DNA of 64,000 nucleotides from Streptococcus oralis (GTDB taxonomy: Bacteria; Bacillota; Bacilli; Lactobacillales; Streptococcaceae): contig NZ_CP023507.1 in the NCBI RefSeq assembly GCF_002386345.1, forward strand, positions 372,001 to 436,000, written 5' to 3'. Under the pieces are notes generated by a model. It was not told the DNA's origin. It made no database searches and worked only from the letters and a program-made list of their open reading frames with translations. Shown here one piece after another: positions 61,576 to 64,000 of this stretch (position 1 is its first letter; every line of letters begins with the position of its first letter). The position numbers and the translations under genes are program-made.

Positions 61576-64000
61576 ATGAAAAAGTTTTTTGGAGAGAAGC
61601 AGCATCGTTTCTCCTTACGAAAATTAGCAATTGGACTTGTGTCAGCTTCGATTTCAAGCCTATTTTTTGTGTCCATTGCGAGCAGTGGTACTGTATTTGC
61701 CCAAGAAAATGTAGCTGTTCACTACAAGTATGTGACGGATACGGAGCTAAGTAGTCAAGAGAAAGACTTGATTGTAAAGGACATTCCGAAGATTGCTGAA
61801 GATAGTGAGAGCACTTATTATCTAGTCTACCGTATGGATGAGAAAGTCCAGCTAGGTCAGTTGCCCAATACAGGTGGGCAGAATAGCCTTACTAGTGTTT
61901 TAACTGGTGGAGCTCTAGCTTCAATTGGCCTTCTTATTTTTGTTGTATCCAAAAAGAAAGGCAAGAAGAAAGCCCTCTTGAATGTGATTTTGGTAACAGG
62001 GATGGGCAGCGGTTTGGTTTCTTCAGTTCAGGCTATCGAAAATCAACTTTTGCTCCAGTACAATCAAGAATACCAATTATCCCAAGGAGATAGTCTGCCT
62101 TTGCCACGTGCCTTATCAGGTTATACTTATCTAGGCTATATTAAGCAAGACAAAGAGATTAATCAGCAAGAAACTGCTGCTAGGGATCAGAAACTAGACT
62201 ACACGGTTCAACCTCATTTCCAAACCAACGAAGGTGGACAAAAGGCAGGAGATGAGCAGAAAGCTCCATCTCCTACACTCCCTGCTGAAAAACCAATCCC
62301 TTCTCAAGATTCATCCAATCAACATCCGTCTGGTCTTGCTAGTGTGGATCCTCAGGATGAAGTCTTGGCTGGTCGCGTGAACAAACCAGAGCTCCTATAC
62401 AAAGACCAAGAGATTGAAATCAAACTAGACTTTTCAGAAGTGGTTCAAGAAAATCCAGATCTAACAGAGGGAACCATCCATGTCAAACAAGAAGGTCGTG
62501 CTGGGAAGAAGATTGAACTTGTTCGCATTTTCACTGTTGAAAACCAAGAAATTTCTCGGGAAGTTCTCTCAACCAAAGTAGAAGAAGCCTTGCCACGTAT
62601 AGTAGAGAAAGGGACTAAGAAGGCAGTAGCCGCGAGTGAAGCACCTCAGTCTACAAGAAAAGGAGAGCCTGAGACTCAGGCTCCATTACCAGAATATACA
62701 GGCGAGCAAGCGGGAGCGGTTGTAGACCCAGAGATAGCTGAAAAACCAGAATATACAGGCACCCAAGCAGGAGCAGTCGTTGAACCCGAGCAAGTCGCTC
62801 CACTACCTGAGTATCAGGGAACTCAAGCTGGTGCCATCGTTGAGCCGGAAAAAGTTGAGCCAGAGGTTGGGGGTGTCCAGTCAGGAGCTTTGGTGGAACC
62901 AGAAATAGCTGAGAAACCAGCCTATACAGGCGAGCAGTCTGGAGCAATCGTAGAACCTGAAGAGGTGCCACCAACACCAGAGTATAGGGGAACTCAAGCG
63001 GGAGCGATTGTAGCCCCAGAGACCAGCGAAAAACCAGAATATACAGATACGCAAGCAGGTGCGATTGTGGAACCTGAGACTCAATCTTCCTTACCAGAAT
63101 ATAAAGGTGAGCAGTCTGGTGCAATAGTAGCCCCAGAGACAACTGAAACACCAGAATATACAGGAACTCAAGCAGGTGCGATTGTGGAACCTGAGACTCA
63201 ATCTTCCTTACCAGAATATAAAGGTGAGCAGTCTGGTGCAATAGTAGCCCCAGAGACAACTGAAACACCAGAATATACAGGAACTCAAGCAGGAGCCATC
63301 GTTGAACCGGAACAAGTCGCTCCTCTTCCAGAATATACTGGCAATACCGAGCAAGTAAAACCGGAAGCTCCGACAGAAAAACCAAAAGAAAAAGACCCAG
63401 AGAAGACGCTTGAGCTAAGAAATGTTTCGGATCTGGAGTTGTATAGTCAGACCAATGGTACTTACAAACAACACGTTTCTTTAGACGGTGTTCCAAGTAA
63501 TCCAGACACTTACTTTGTCAAGGTTAAATCTTCGTTGTTTAAAGATGTCTATCTACCAGTCGCTTCAATAACGGCTGAAACGAAAGATGGTCAGCCAGTT
63601 TATAAAATCACAGCCAAGGCTGAGAAACTCCAGCAAGAGCTAGAGAATAAATATGTCGACGATTTCACCTTCTACCTAGCTAAGAAGGCTAGAGAGGAAA
63701 CGACAACCTTTACTTCCTTTAGCAACCTAGTCAAAGCTATCAACCAGAATCTCTCTGGAACCTATCATTTAGCAGCTAGTTTGAATGCCAACGAAGTGGA
63801 GTTAGATCCTGAAGCTAAATCCTACATCAAGGGCGCCTTTACTGGTCAGTTGATCGGTGAAAAAGATGGCAAGCAGTATGCTATTTACAACTTGAAAAAA
63901 CCACTGTTCGAAACCTTGAGTAGCGCTACGGTAGAAAAATTGAGTCTGAAAAATGTCTCCATTTCAGGGAAAGATGCTATCGGTTCACTGGCCTATGAAG
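61576..64000 (+). CDS. iga: IgA1 protease, M26 zinc metalloprotease (5' part, cut by window end)
   Basis: The reading frame is open from ATG 61576 to the window end (808 codons seen of about 1900). Order: YSIRK-like signal (RFSLRKLAIGLVSASISS), LPNTG near residue 98 with two hydrophobic segments, a G5-like domain, about twelve PEYTGTQAGAIVEPE repeats, and the start of the conserved M26 N-terminal region (LELRNVSDLELYSQTNGTYK). The last region matches pneumococcal Iga nearly residue for residue as I remember it, while the repeats are different. The enzyme cleaves the hinge of human IgA1. The catalytic HExxH lies beyond the window, so activity cannot be judged. Confidence 0.92.
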   Translation, partial: MKKFFGEKQHRFSLRKLAIGLVSASISSLFFVSIASSGTVFAQENVAVHYKYVTDTELSSQEKDLIVKDIPKIAEDSESTYYLVYRMDEKVQLGQLPNTGGQNSLTSVLTGGALASIGLLIFVVSKKKGKKKALLNVILVTGMGSGLVSSVQAIENQLLLQYNQEYQLSQGDSLPLPRALSGYTYLGYIKQDKEINQQETAARDQKLDYTVQPHFQTNEGGQKAGDEQKAPSPTLPAEKPIPSQDSSNQHPSGLASVDPQDEVLAGRVNKPELLYKDQEIEIKLDFSEVVQENPDLTEGTIHVKQEGRAGKKIELVRIFTVENQEISREVLSTKVEEALPRIVEKGTKKAVAASEAPQSTRKGEPETQAPLPEYTGEQAGAVVDPEIAEKPEYTGTQAGAVVEPEQVAPLPEYQGTQAGAIVEPEKVEPEVGGVQSGALVEPEIAEKPAYTGEQSGAIVEPEEVPPTPEYRGTQAGAIVAPETSEKPEYTDTQAGAIVEPETQSSLPEYKGEQSGAIVAPETTETPEYTGTQAGAIVEPETQSSLPEYKGEQSGAIVAPETTETPEYTGTQAGAIVEPEQVAPLPEYTGNTEQVKPEAPTEKPKEKDPEKTLELRNVSDLELYSQTNGTYKQHVSLDGVPSNPDTYFVKVKSSLFKDVYLPVASITAETKDGQPVYKITAKAEKLQQELENKYVDDFTFYLAKKAREETTTFTSFSNLVKAINQNLSGTYHLAASLNANEVELDPEAKSYIKGAFTGQLIGEKDGKQYAIYNLKKPLFETLSSATVEKLSLKNVSISGKDAIGSLAYE
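62670..63345 (+). repeat. PEYTG-AGAIVEPE repeats in IgA1 protease
   Basis: About twelve units of 18-20 residues alternating EYTGTQAGAIVEPEQVAPLP, EYKGEQSGAIVAPETTETP and related forms. Two successive units near 63060-63280 are identical at DNA level over more than 100 nt, showing recent duplication. Confidence 0.9.

Noticed and set aside
62651..63496. 281-codon - strand open frame opposite the iga repeats
   Set aside because: Low-complexity Leu-rich antisense of the PEYTG repeats. The + strand frame is clearly the protease.

Overview
The window is chromosomal DNA of a mitis-group Streptococcus (S. mitis, S. oralis or a close relative of S. pneumoniae). The basis is recognisable orthologues of pneumococcal NanA sialidase, Alr, AcpS, RecG, PBP2b, FtsA/FtsZ/SepF/DivIVA, ZmpB and IgA1 protease, plus BOX repeats. 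The assignment comes from reading the sequence; no database was searched. Almost all genes are on the + strand; only the RpiR-type regulator is on the - strand.

Layout. 0.1-8.4 kb: housekeeping genes secA, two tandem DAHP synthases, acpS, alr, recG. 8.4-23.4 kb: a sialic-acid region with a CE7 esterase, cell-wall sialidase nanA, nanE, ABC transporter satABC, a YhcH-type anomerase, a DUF624 protein, N-acetylneuraminate lyase, ROK kinase nanK and the RpiR regulator. Shared CTGAAA-N4-TTTCAG palindromes and cre sites probably make this one regulon. A methyltransferase cassette sits between two copies of the nanK 3' end. 23.7-26.3 kb: pbp2b and recR. 26.6-39.4 kb: a type VIIb (LXG) polymorphic-toxin island between recR and ddl. 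39.5-52.5 kb: ddl, murF, a Nudix gene, a YwaF-like gene, then the division cluster ftsA-ftsZ-ylmE-sepF-ylmG-ylmH-divIVA and T-box-controlled ileS. 52.8-64 kb: two large M26 zinc metalloprotease genes, zmpB-like and iga (cut by the window end), with a small membrane-protein gene between them.

The toxin island is the most unusual part. Lap1-like and Lap2-like targeting factors precede an LXG effector whose C-terminal domain I do not recognise. It is followed by eight paralogous cytosolic genes (order A-B-C-A-D-C-B-D), every junction a 4-nt ATGA/GTGA overlap, with a start relic of a ninth copy. I infer an immunity array. Downstream lie membrane-anchored putative immunity genes (one TipC-like, three of a shared beta-rich family) interleaved with toxin and immunity fragments. 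One fragment is an orphan LXG toxin with a Ntox44-like C-terminus. It has a premature TGA, and its ancestral stop still overlaps the next gene as ATGA, which pairs that gene with it as likely immunity. A 66-bp block shared by both LXG genes and a 71-bp 3' end present three times are probable recombination sites. No type VII secretion machinery gene lies in the window.

Other points: ylmH is broken by a 1-nt frameshift in its S4 domain, and a 445-bp intergenic stretch upstream of the yhcH gene is strongly structured. No tRNA, rRNA, CRISPR array or intact insertion sequence was found.
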